Origin: Zygaena filipendulae
Taxonomy: Eukaryota > Arthropoda > Insecta > Lepidoptera > Zygaenidae
Assembly: GCA_907165275.2 (NCBI GenBank)
Contig: OU015650.1
Span: 14,414,001-14,478,000 of the forward strand
Direction: 5' to 3'
DNA: 64,000 nt
The notes under the pieces are model-generated. The model was not told where the DNA came from, ran no database searches, and saw only the letters and a program-made list of their open reading frames with translations. Shown here one piece after another: positions 42,779 to 55,400 of the stretch. Position 1 is the stretch's first letter, and each line of letters begins with the position of its first letter. Made by a program: the position numbers and the translations under genes.

Positions 42779-45700
42779 CTGTAAACATAGGTAAGGAAAC
42801 TATTATACATAAAGCGGATCGTAAGATTAGCTATGCCATAACTGTATTCTAATAAAAAACGAAGATTTTTCATGGTATCAAACTTCGCTATTCTGTCGTA
42901 AAAAAAAAGTAAACTTCTGATAAAAATAGGTAAGTAAGAAATATAAATTAAAATGCCATCTCTTTTCTTTTTCTTGTGTTATTTTAGGACTTGTTTTTAT
43001 CATGTTCTTAATATCCCGACAAATGCCACTGTCAAATCAGAGAAGAAAGGCAAGCACCATGTGTAACTTGCTCTAATTGCGAACCATCAAACCCGTCACT
43101 TCCGTTGCCGGAAAGAACTTTTACTCTGTGCAGTCGAAGGACCCCCTTCAGGAACGATAAGTCCCTCGAGCTTTTCCTTCAACTCTGAATGTAATTTGGT
43201 ATGGATATTTTGGTAAGTTTTAATAAAATTGTTAAAATAATTTTATTTAAAAGGCGATCTGAAAAATGACCATCTCTGACCATCGGAAAAAGTTATGTTT
43301 AACTAATACATAAAGTAAGCAAGTATGGCGGCCAGCGCTTGATGATAACATCCGAATTACGCCGGACGGAACCGGACCTGTCAAATGTATGAACGCTTTC
43401 TTTTGGCGTGACCCATGACGAATTCGTTTAAAAAAAAAACTGACTCACGAGAATCCCCTCATCCACTCGTAGTTATCGATGAGGCTCCAGTACGTGTAGG
43501 CGACGATGTTGCAGCCGTCTTGCACGACGGCCGCGTGCAAGTTCCTCAGGTAGGAGTCAATGTAGCCTACACGCCCCGGATCCTCCACTCCTGGCTCCAT
43601 GGACACGCCATTCTCCATTATCATCACCACCGGGTTCTTGTACGTGTCCTTGATCCAGTTCATCATCTTCCTGAAACCCCACGGCACCACCTGTGGAAAT
43701 ATAATTTTATATATGTATCGTTTCTGACCATTTAAGAGAGAACTAAAAACTACACGATATCCTTGTATTCCTATTTGTTATTTTCAAACATATTTATTTT
43801 ATCATGAAGTTAAAACTTTTTCAACGTCAACTATTTCCATACCATATGCCATAATATGCTTATTTATTTATTTATTTGCAAGAATATGGTAGGTACATAA
43901 GTTGGTGTTACTCTAAGATTGATTCAGCATATTCTGCCGTTGCCGGCGTACAAATGTCAACTTTAACATAAAATTACAAAATTATTTTAAACAATTAAAA
44001 ACATACATACAGCCGAATGCAGAACCTCCTCCTTTTTGGAAGTCGGTCAAAAATTAATATAAAAAGCCAATAATCAAATTTAAATGTCAAGACTGCAATA
44101 ATATAATACCTAATCACAAAAACAATACACTAGCAGTCGAGAACGAAAACAAAGGTAAGTATACCAACAATACAATTTTAAAATTATTCAGAAGAGTTGA
44201 TGTCAAATAAAAAACAAAAAAATAAAAGTGACTAAAATAAAAGAAGCTTTTAAGGCAATTGCGTTTCAGAGGCTATGCTTTCAAATCATCGAAGAAGACA
44301 CCTGATAAAATAATTTTGGCTTTAAGGATAAGCCGTTTGGTATCTACAATGCCGCACACAGATATACGTACACGTTAAACCTACTATAACCCTTTTTTGC
44401 GACGGTGGTTAAAAAATAAGTGGGTATCTACCTTCAATCATTTTTGTAACTAGCCACATTGCCAACTTTGTATTTTTCTGAATTGTTGGAACCAGTTCAC
44501 TGAGCGAGGGCAACTCCCTACTTTTTATTATAAGGCAAGAGCTGAATGAACCTACGTATCAAATTACCTGTAGCCACGTTGAATTAGATTGCGGCCAATC
44601 GGGACGACGGACCTGTATCACTCCCATGTCGTCGGTGAACGTCGGCACCGCTTTCGGATTTATCTCGTGACTGCCATGCTTCACGGCCTGAGTCGTGTAA
44701 TGATTATAGCCGAGGAAGTCGTAAGAACCTCTGATGACTTCGATCTCTCTCCTCGTGAAGTGTGGTAGACGGGACCGGGGGTAATTCTGGCGCTTGGACA
44801 TATCGTCAATCCTCGACCTCATGATTGGAGGGTAGTCGCCTTGTTCGGATAGTATAGGATGAGCGTGCCAGCCGAACTGGAACATACAAAATACCTTATC
44901 GAACAGAGAACTCTATGGACGTCACTGAGGACTGAATTGACCTGCCAGTCTGTTCGTGGATAGCGAATAGGATATAAATTATAACAATCCAGATCGAAAT
45001 AAGACAAAGTAGGAACAGGTGTGTTGTGATACATTCTTATAAGTAAAACGGTTTTCAAGATTTTGTTTTTAGTCATCAAGTGAACTTTCACTTTTATAAA
45101 TATAAAAGGGTAGGTAGTAAAAGGATGAAGTTGAGAGTGAAGAAGGCTAGATAGCAAGTAGATATTTCTTTCCATTCCTATGCTTACAAGTTGTAGATTG
45201 CTATGGCCCAACCAACCAGTCGTCAATTTAAAAAAATCAAACAAAACTCACAAATTCACATACATCCTACGACCAAGCAACAACTAAGTCTCACCATAAA
45301 TTGTCGTGCAGTTTCAGCTGCCGCAATATCCAGCGCATCATTTGAGTTCGGTTCCATCCAAGGACAGTTTAATACTATGCCTATTTGACCTGAAATATAA
45401 AATAATAGAACGAGCCTACATGAAATCCAGCTCTTAAACTGTCAGAGAGATATACGTAAATGGCCAAATAGTCAAAGATTTGGTCGGTCAGTAGCTTCAA
45501 AAATAAAAACCATATATTTATCATATTATCCACTTTATAATAAACTAGCTGACTCCCGCGGTTTCACCCGCGACGGCGGGGACTACAAGTAATTGCTATG
45601 TATGTGTGTTAGGAATTTTTTAATTTTTTATTTTCATTTCATTTTCATTTAAAGTAATTCAACCGCTGAGGAACAAGGGTAAAGTCGCCAACGTCAGCTT

Positions 45701-46421
45701 CAGTGCAGTTAAACATACCGGCTTGTTTTGAGCGATACTCCTGATCGTACATGCGGTACACCATGCCGTGGGCCCGCAGCACGTTGTGAGTGCACATGTA
45801 GGACTGGGTGCCGTTGGCGTAGCCCCCTGGGGCGTCCTTGCCCCCGTACCCTTGAAGGCAGAACGTCAACGGCTCGTTGAATGTCAACCAAGTCGTGACT
45901 CTATCGCCAAAATGGTCGAATAGTACCTGAGGATAATAAAGTAAATAATAATAAAGCTTCCTGTCTCTGTGACCTTAACCACCGGTAGCTCGAGCTCCGC
46001 TCCGCTGTCGGTGGCACACTAGGTTTAGGTTTCTTATAATATTTATTTATTCAATTCTATTGTTTAAAAATGTTTCAAAACTAAATTTTCAGAGTTTTTT
46101 TCATATTATTTAATTAAAAATATTTTTTATTGTTACAGGAAAAAATAGCTTAATAAAATCACTGGCTTTCAAACTAGCGCAAGCTGTAGTTATGTTAGAA
46201 GCCAGTTAGTTACACATAAATTCAACCTTAATAAATAACTACAATAAATACAAAAAAAAAAATACAAAAAATTATAATTTTTTAAAACCTTCTGACAGTT
46301 CGTGGTTACTAATTTCTTTTCCAAGCTGGTGCATGAAGTCCGTCATCTAGACTAATTAAAAAGAGTCTTTTTTTTAACCGACTTCCAAAAAGGAAGAGGT
46401 TCTATGTTCGATTGTATGCAT

Positions 46422-46473
<52 letters not shown>

Positions 46474-49400
46474 ATGTTCACCGATTACTCGAAGACGGGT
46501 GGACCGATTGGAAAAATTCTTTTTTTGTTTGAAAGGATTTACTCCCAATTAGGTCCCATTGCCACCAGTCGGGATCTGATGATGGGATCTTGGAGAAATC
46601 GAGGGAACTCTTCAAAAATTATAGGCACACCTATAGCGATTTGGGTATTTTTTATAGTAAATCGTTCATTTGCTTTTGGAAAGCCAAATTTGAAGAAGTG
46701 GAACTGATGATGAAGACCACAGATGGTCATCGGAACTACTCAACAATAATACGTATTTCACGGGTTCCGATTGGAGCGATTTGAAAAATTCTTTTTTTGT
46801 TTGAAAGGGGATACTCCCAAATTGATTCCGTAGTCACTAAATCGAGATCTGATGATGGGATTTTGGAGTAATCGAGGGAACTCTTCAAAAATTATAGGTA
46901 CACCTATAGCGATTTTTGTATTTTTTATAGTAAATCGTTTATTTGCTTTCGAAAAGCAAAATTTGAAGAAGTGGAACTGATGATGAAGACCACAGATGGT
47001 CATCGGAACTACTCAATAATGGGTATTTCACGGGTTCCGAATCGTTAACTTTAATTTGGTTTCTAAACAATTTATGTTCGTCACAATGTATATGGTGAAG
47101 TGGAACTGATGGTGATGTACCAGGAGAACTCCTCAAAAATTTACGTCCCTGCATTGGGAAAAGCAATAATTTGTAAAAGGTGATGAGCAGTTGAGATAAG
47201 GCTATTGTAACTTAGATAAATTACAAACCGACTCACTAAAAATCAAGAAATAAACAAAATTTTAACAAAAAATTAAAACCGACTTCCAAAAACACAAACA
47301 AAAAAAGCTAAAAATAAAAAGCTAAAAATGACAAAATACCGATTTAATCCAAAAGACAAAAACACGTAATATTATTATTGGTTTGTGCTACCACTGATCG
47401 GCAGTTTTGTTTTAAAAATCTATACTTAACTAAGTAATCATTAAAGTCGACTCTGAGTGCGGCGGTCAGTGAAGCAGTTTTTCTTTAATTTTACTTAAAA
47501 CTAAGTAATCATTATAACTACACTAACCGCCACACTCAGAGTCGACTTTAATAATTACTTAGTTAAGTATAGATTTTTAAAACAAAATTGCCGCAATCAG
47601 AGACTGTCAGTGAATTTATGTTAATTGGCATTTAATGAGATGTAACTTAATTAGTTAAATGCCAATTAACATTAATTTGTTAAACTTGTCTGATTGGGGC
47701 AGTTTTGTTTTAAAAATCTATACTTAACTAAGTAACCATTAAAGTCGACTCTGAGTGCGGCGGTAAGTTCGGTCGTAAGTCTCACAAATTACATAGCACC
47801 TACTGAAAACCATCAGTTTGATTTATAGAACAATAATTAAGATTATAATAGTACCTTATTGAAAAATCTGACTAAAGTCAAAACATGATACCTATAAAAT
47901 CCTTGACTAGCTGTTCCCCTTGTTAATTTCGGAGTTCCGCGGGAATTCCGGTGTCCTTCACAGAACGACAGTACCAAAACAAAACCGTCGTGGTATCAAA
48001 TTCCTATTAAAATAATATATCAAGCGCATTTCGTATCGCATTTTTTATTTTAAAGATGACGATTTAAATCTTAATGAGAAGATAATATCGGTTAACCCTT
48101 GACCGAGCTTGGACGGGCGTCATCACCAAAGGAAGTCTAAAAACAAATATATGAAATTCCACGGTTATGTTTTGGTATCTGATATCGTAAAATATGTGAC
48201 ATCACACTAGGGGGGACCCCACCCGGCCCCCTCTCACAAAGTGACCGACTGTGACAAGGACGAGGCTGGGGTCAAAAACCATGAAATTAGTATGACGTAC
48301 TTCAACTACGGGTGACCCATCACGACCTTGTTTTTAAATCTACTCGTATTTATGGAAAATATCGAAACGAGTTTAGAGCTAACTTTACCTACTACTCGAT
48401 CGAATTAGTATTCAAGACCCAAATAGGTGAATATAAATTGATATCATTCATTAACGATGTAAACAAATAGAGGACACTCAATTTGAGTGCAGCCATTGGC
48501 CCCGGTCGTAGTGGAACCTGTTCGCAGATCTACTCGGTCCCACACTAAGCTTGCGGCTTGTGTCGTGGAAACCAAGCAAACGTGGTGCATCCTACATACT
48601 ACTAATATTATAAACGCGAAAGTTTGTAAGAATGTATGGATGGATGGATGGATGGAGGGAGGGATGGATGGATGGATGTTTGTTACTCTTTCACTCAAAA
48701 ACTACTGAATGGATTTAAATGAAACTTTACAATAATATAGCTTATACATCAGATTAACACATAGGGTAATTTTTATCCCGGAATTCCCGCGGGAACTCTG
48801 AAATTAATGCTGGTGAAACCGTAGGGCACAACTAGTATTATTATACTATAGTTATTATAAACACGCCCAGACTGGAAAGTGGAACCCTGTGTTCATCACC
48901 CCAATGTCCACCCGCACCGGGAATCGAACCCGGAACCCCTTGTTTAGCTGGTAGGCATGGTGACCTACTGCGCAAAACCGGTCGTATTCATATGTAGCCG
49001 TATTTTTGTATCTTGATAACAAAGAATATTTAGTTGGAAAATTAATTTTATTCGGCAAACGAATTTATTGATTATTCCTGAGTTCTACCAAACAAACAAA
49101 CAAACTCTTCAGCCTTATGATATTAGTATAGGTAAGACATTCGTGACTTGTAGTTTTTATTTATTTTTCATGTCTCATTTGACATTGGTTTATTTTATTT
49201 CACTTTTAGTTTTGTTGTTTGACATGTTATTTTCGTTATAATTTTGACATCGTGTAAGCTTTTCCCCGCGGTTTCATCCGCGTTAATTTCGGAGTTCCCG
49301 CGGTAATTCCTGGATAAACAATAGGTACCGTATGTCCTTCTTAGTACCCCTGACAGCGTGTATGCAAAATTTCACGGTGATCGGTTGAGCCGTTACGGCG

Positions 49401-52400
49401 GGTAAGCGTAACAAACAAACAAATGAACTCACATTTGCATGTACATTATGTATAATATGAGGATTCTACGAAAGCTCACCCTAGCGTAGTCCACGAAGTA
49501 ATCTGCCATGACGGGGTTGGACCAGCCGCCGAAATCCTGGAGGCTCTGCGGCAGATCCCAGTGGTACATGGTGACCAGCGGCTGGATGTTGTTCTGAAGA
49601 AGCTCCCCGATCAACGCGTCGTAGTATCGGATACCGTCGTTGTTTATGTAACTGCATATAAGAAAAAATCGGATTAAAATTAAGCACAGGGCGGCTATTA
49701 TGAAACTTTTGTTTCTATCATTTTTCGGTTGCAATCAAAAATATGGCGGCAAAAGAAACCAAGTGCATACAGACAACGCATATTTTCCATTTCTGAAGTT
49801 TTTTACTCTAAAATGCATCGGTAAGATGCATTTCGATTCTTCACTGGAACTTTTGGAAGTAAATTGAGACATTTCAACCTTAATTTAGCTTTTGAATATT
49901 AAAGATATCTGTCTGTCAGTGTCACATACCCTGTCAATACGACAGTGACATTTATATCACAGATTAATAAGGCGTAATTTTGAACAAGTGACGTCATTCC
50001 GCGTTTCGGCGGTAAGGTCTAAAGTAGGAAATTTGAAACGCTCTATTTAATTAATTTATGCATATATTTTTTTCTTTTTCTTGCTTTGTTTAAGTAGGCC
50101 ATACATCTTTAAAATAGACTGAAAAAAAATTCATGCAAGTACCCTATTAGAATATGCACGTTTTGACACCTACAATATCTAGCAATCAACCAAAATAAAC
50201 ATGAGTACCTACTTCAATAGTTGAAGCTGTCTAAACATGATTAATTAATCACAAAATCACTATTTTTCTGATTAAAACTGAAATATGAATACAACAAAAG
50301 TTACATAATAGCCCTGCTGATATAAGTCGGTCACACAGCGGAGTCTTAGTAATAGGGTCCCGTTTTTCCCTTTGGGTACGGTCTACGGAACCATGATAAA
50401 AAGCAATCGTTGCGATAAGAAATCACACTAATGAATAAATATATTCGTACTAGCTGTCCCCCGCGATTTTATCCGCGGTAATTTCGGAGTTCCCGCGGGA
50501 ATTCCGGGAAAAAGTACTCTACGGCCTTCTTTGTACCCCTGCACTGACAGTTGTTTACGGTGATTAGCTGTTGCCCGCATTAATTCCGGAGTTCCCGCAG
50601 GAATTCCGGGATAAAAACTATCCTATCTTTTAAGTTGGGCCAAATACAACATAGTGACGAAATTTCATCACGATCGATTCAGTAGTTTCGGAGTCCATCG
50701 CGGACAAACAACGTGACACGTGATTTTTATATATTAAGAAGATAACGCACAATTTCGTATGTGTGTGCGTTACTGGACGGAATTATATGAAATTCGGAAC
50801 AGAGATAGCTTATAAGTAGGTACCTACTATGAATTGACGTAATATAACTTAACATACTTTTTTATCTCGGACTTCCCAATGACATCCGGAAATTAACGCG
50901 GGAGAAACCACGGAGGACAGCTAGTAGTATACTTATTGTATTGTATTTTGTATTGATTCTGTCAGCAACACTCCACAACACACAGATCTACTTGATACAG
51001 ACTAAGCTTTAAGCTTGTGTCGTGGTAACCAAGCAACACGTAGTATTTACTACTTATTAATATGTTTACCTGAGACGTCAATGAGGTTGTTGACGTGTGA
51101 AAGCCGTATCGAAAACACGCGTGTCACGTTTTTCGTTATTTCAGTCACTTTTCAGCATCTATTTTGGACCCTGAGCAGGAAACTGACTTTCAAAAGAGCC
51201 ATGTTTGAACTTGGGGAACAATCTAACATTGACATTGGCGATTCGCCATAATTGAAGAAGTAGATGAAGAGATTGTTATTATTAAGAAACATTGTCATTG
51301 GCAAATTATAATTATAGACGCCATTATTAAAGAAGAAGAAGAAGAAGACGTCAATGATGTTATAGGTACGTATACATATAAGTATTAAACTTTCCGTCAC
51401 GCCGTCTGTACAGTTAGATCTTTTAAACTACGCAATAGGTTTAAATGCAGTTTTCATCGATAGACTGAGCGATTCAAGAAGAACGCATAGTATATACTGG
51501 AATTCCTGCAGGGACTCCGAAGTTGCTGACTTACCGTGGGCACAGCTAGTTGCATAATTTAATTTATAAATTATTTAACAATACTAGCCGTCCCGCGCGG
51601 TTTCACCCGCGATAATTTCGAAGTTCCCGCGAAATTGTTCCATACAGACTTTGCAACCCCTTTTCATCCCCTTAGGGGTTGAATTTTCAAAAATCCTTTC
51701 TTATCGGATGCCTACGTCATACAAAGAACGCACCCTCCAAGTTTCAGCTCTCTACGATCAGCGGTTTAGGCTGTGCCGTGTGATGGATCAACCCATCAGT
51801 CATTCAGGACAAAGGATTTTATATATATGTATAGATTGATGGATGACAATAATATTGATTTACTTGCTGAACCCCGACGGCAGAACCCTCGGCCAGGATA
51901 TGGAGAACCGGTAGAACTGCACCCCCAGCTGCTTAGCGAGCCGCACGTCTTCGCTGTAGAGGCGGTAGGAGTCGGCTGCGACGTCCGCATTGCTGTGATC
52001 GAACACCCGCTCCGGATACTGGTGCGTGTAGCGGTCCCACATACTCTCACCCTTACCTTGGAAACAGGCAGCACAAAATAAATAATACTTCTACTACACG
52101 AACAGAAATAAATCACATCAAAGAGGGGTGGAGAGCGACCGAAACCAAGGGGTTGTTCCGCAATTTCTGATAGTGCTGGCCCTGTTTGCAGTGACGAGAA
52201 ATTCGTTCTAACTGCCACATTATGACGTCATAGTCGTCACCATTTGATGCTATTCGATGCCAATGAAACGAAAATCGCTGATCCTAAAAAATACTAATTC
52301 GATAATATGTAACCCAGTATCGCAAAAAAATGTCGCATATTATACAAAATGTTAATGAATTAACTGAAAACTAAAAAGTAGTTTGCTCAGAATCGACTTC

Positions 52401-55400
52401 CGAATCGATCGCACTATGTTTTAATATACGTTATATTTTTTCATTTCTTCGTTTTTACGTTATTTGCCCATGTCTAAATCCTACTAATATTATAAACGCG
52501 AAAGTTTGTAAGAATGTATGGATGGATGGATGGATGGATGGATGGATGGATGGATGGATGTTTGTTACTCTTTCACGCAAAAACTACTGGATGGATTTAA
52601 ATGAAACTTCACAATAATATAGCTTATACATCAGATTAACACATAGGGTGCTTTTTATCCCGGAATTCCCGCGGGAACTCTGAAATTAACGCGTGCGAAA
52701 CCGCGGGGCACAACTAGTGATTTATAATACAATATTTGGCGCGTAAACCCGCCCGCGCCCCGCTCGTAGCAAAAAAAATCGAATCGGCCACTGACACGTA
52801 GGCGCGGGCGTAGCGCTTGACATTTCGTCGATAGGTCACCTCCAAACTAATGTTGAATAACTTTTAAACTATTAATTTTTTCGACATAATTTATATTTTA
52901 GTCACATTATTGTTTATTTTTTTTAATGGGCATGTTGACTAATTTTTATTTTTAAGTCCGTCTTGTAGATTATTAAAAAATATTGGATATGTGTAATATT
53001 TTTTCTTTTTTTACGTAATCAAAAAATAACGGCGATATATTGAGTTGAAATTTCGCGTGACGTCACTATTCTGACAGTTTGTATGGCGGTTTTGTGGTTA
53101 GTGACGTCACGACCTCCTCATCCTAAATTTTAATGCGCTTTATCTCTGTATATTTTAATTTATTTAAAAAATTAAAAAATACGTGTCTATTGTTTTTTTA
53201 TTTTCTAACTGACGGACTAATTAGAATTTTGATTTTCAAAAGTAGTCAACATCCCTATTGGGGTGTATCAGGTCTTTGGTAAAATTCATTAACACGTTGT
53301 AGATCTAAAATAACCTCTCATTTCGCTTATCGCATAGCCGTGATTACTTCTCCTACTTTGAACCGATTACGATAACAAAACCTTTATGCATGTTTTATGT
53401 TGAGGGTGACTGGCTGTAATGAGAAAATTTCCTAGAAATCTGTCCTATAGTTTTTGAGTCATGCGCTCGTTACCACCCATTAGATTTGTTGGTCATGTCA
53501 TTGATTTGTATATCAATGGGTCATGAATATCTACCATTAATCTCCAGCTATCGGCACTAGTTATCTGGGGCCGGATATACTCTTTTTCTCTTATTGAACC
53601 GTTCGGAAATTATCAAAATTTAAAAATACACAGCACTTTTATGTTATTTACTAGTTCTGCCCCGCGGTTTCACCCGCGTTAATTTCAGAGTTCCCGCGGG
53701 AATTCCGGGATAAAAAGTATTCTATGTGTTAATCTGATGTATAAGCTATATTATTGTAAAGTTTCATTTAAATCCATTCAGTAGTTTTGGCGTGAAAGAG
53801 TAACAAACATCCATCCATCCATCCATCCATCCATCCATCCATCCATACATTCTTACAAACTTTCGCGTTTATAATATTAGTAGGATGCTTATTACCATAG
53901 TAGCCGCGGTATCCTCTATTTTTAAAAAGGTCGAGTTCATATTGCGCCATATTTATATTTTAGATGCTTTGATTCTTGTTTTTTTTTTTATATTTTTTTT
54001 TACCGATTCGTCAGACATTTGTCCTTAATCTCGCCTGATGGGAGGCGATGCTATGGACTAAGGTGTAACTCGTCTGCGAATTAAATATTCACTCAACACT
54101 TGAAGAGGTCCAAATTATTACTAAGATAAGTAAAGTTATAAGTTATACCTAACCTCATTCCATCACCACTTATCACTTAGGTACACAACAGCTGCACAAA
54201 GATACAAATTAGTGAGATAAAGTTTTTATCTATACATATAATGTCTGTCTGTTTGTAGCTATCGGCAAAAGAACAGTTGTTTACTAAATGCATGTGAAAG
54301 TATTTAATATACGGTACATATAACAAAAAATCAACCCTTAAAATGGATATAGATAAGCAATAGTGTATTAACCCACACTGGAGAAATTTTGAGTAAATCG
54401 TGTTTTAAAAGTAGGAGCGCCATTTTGTGTCAACATTTTTATGTTCAATATTTAGTTACATATTTAAGCAATGCAATAAGGTAAACACATAATTAAAAAA
54501 CGTTCCTTAACTCTCAATAAATCGTTCTGAATCAATAACTTAATTTTGTGGGTTAACATGTTATTGCTTATCTGCGTCCAAATGTTTGTCTAGCTGTCTA
54601 TTTGTTCCGGCTATATTTTGGCGGGACTCTCATTGGCAGATTGCTGATGTTATAAGGAGTAACTTAGGCAACTTCTATCAGAGTTCCTGCGGGAAATGAA
54701 ATGAAATGAAATGAAATTAAGTTTATTTGTTACGACTACAATAAAATAAAATAAAATGGGTTAACAAAAAGCAGCACAAAAATATATCTACAGTTTGTCC
54801 TGGAACTCCTGCGGGAACTCCGAAATTACCGCGTGTGAAACCGCCAGGAACAGCCAGTTTAAAATATTATGCTCTTACCGTAAACGTACCTATGGACCTT
54901 CTGGGGACGGCTTACCTACTCAGAACCAGAGGACTTTAGGCTCTCACCCCTCCACTGCACACTAGCCTTCGCCGCCGAGGTTTTCAGGGAGTAGAGGGAG
55001 GAGCATAGGATGGGGATGGTACAAAAGATCCCAAGGGTCGAAGTACCGAGGCTTTACTTGCCCACCCCATTATCTAAGATAAGATAAGATGCTCTTACCC
55101 GATACGTTCCAAGCTCCTTCTACTTGGAATGCAGCCGTCGCAGCACCGAAACGGAACCCTTTTGGGAAGCATAGTTTTGTATTGTTCCTGCCACTTTGGT
55201 CTCTGCAAATAATATTCGATTTTTTAATGAACACCATGCATGTTTGTGTTTCATTTTGGTACCAAATAAACTATTATATTCTATTCAAATGGATCCATAA
55301 ATTGTGCGGGTGGGCCTCAGTATCGTTTCTCGCATAGAGGCAGAAGCAGATATCATCTCCTCCAGGGCCCTTATTCACTACGACCATAACACGCCGCGTT

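Larger units (their letters stand above)
52343..53301. mobile_element. Copy of the 28-bp-TIR MITE with two nested insertions
   Basis: The two ends and the middle match the intact element at 20191-20539. It is split by a Helitron-like element (52479-52717) and by a TGACGTCA MITE (about 52926-53265). Confidence 0.87.

Noticed and set aside
45645..45718. Continuation of the GH1 reading frame past 45719
   Set aside because: The frame stays open for 24 codons, but a consensus GTATGT donor precedes it and the conserved GH1 sequence resumes at 45389.
48895..48990. Possible tRNA gene on the minus strand
   Set aside because: Box B is strong, but the acceptor stem does not pair and the sequence continues as a SINE-like body.
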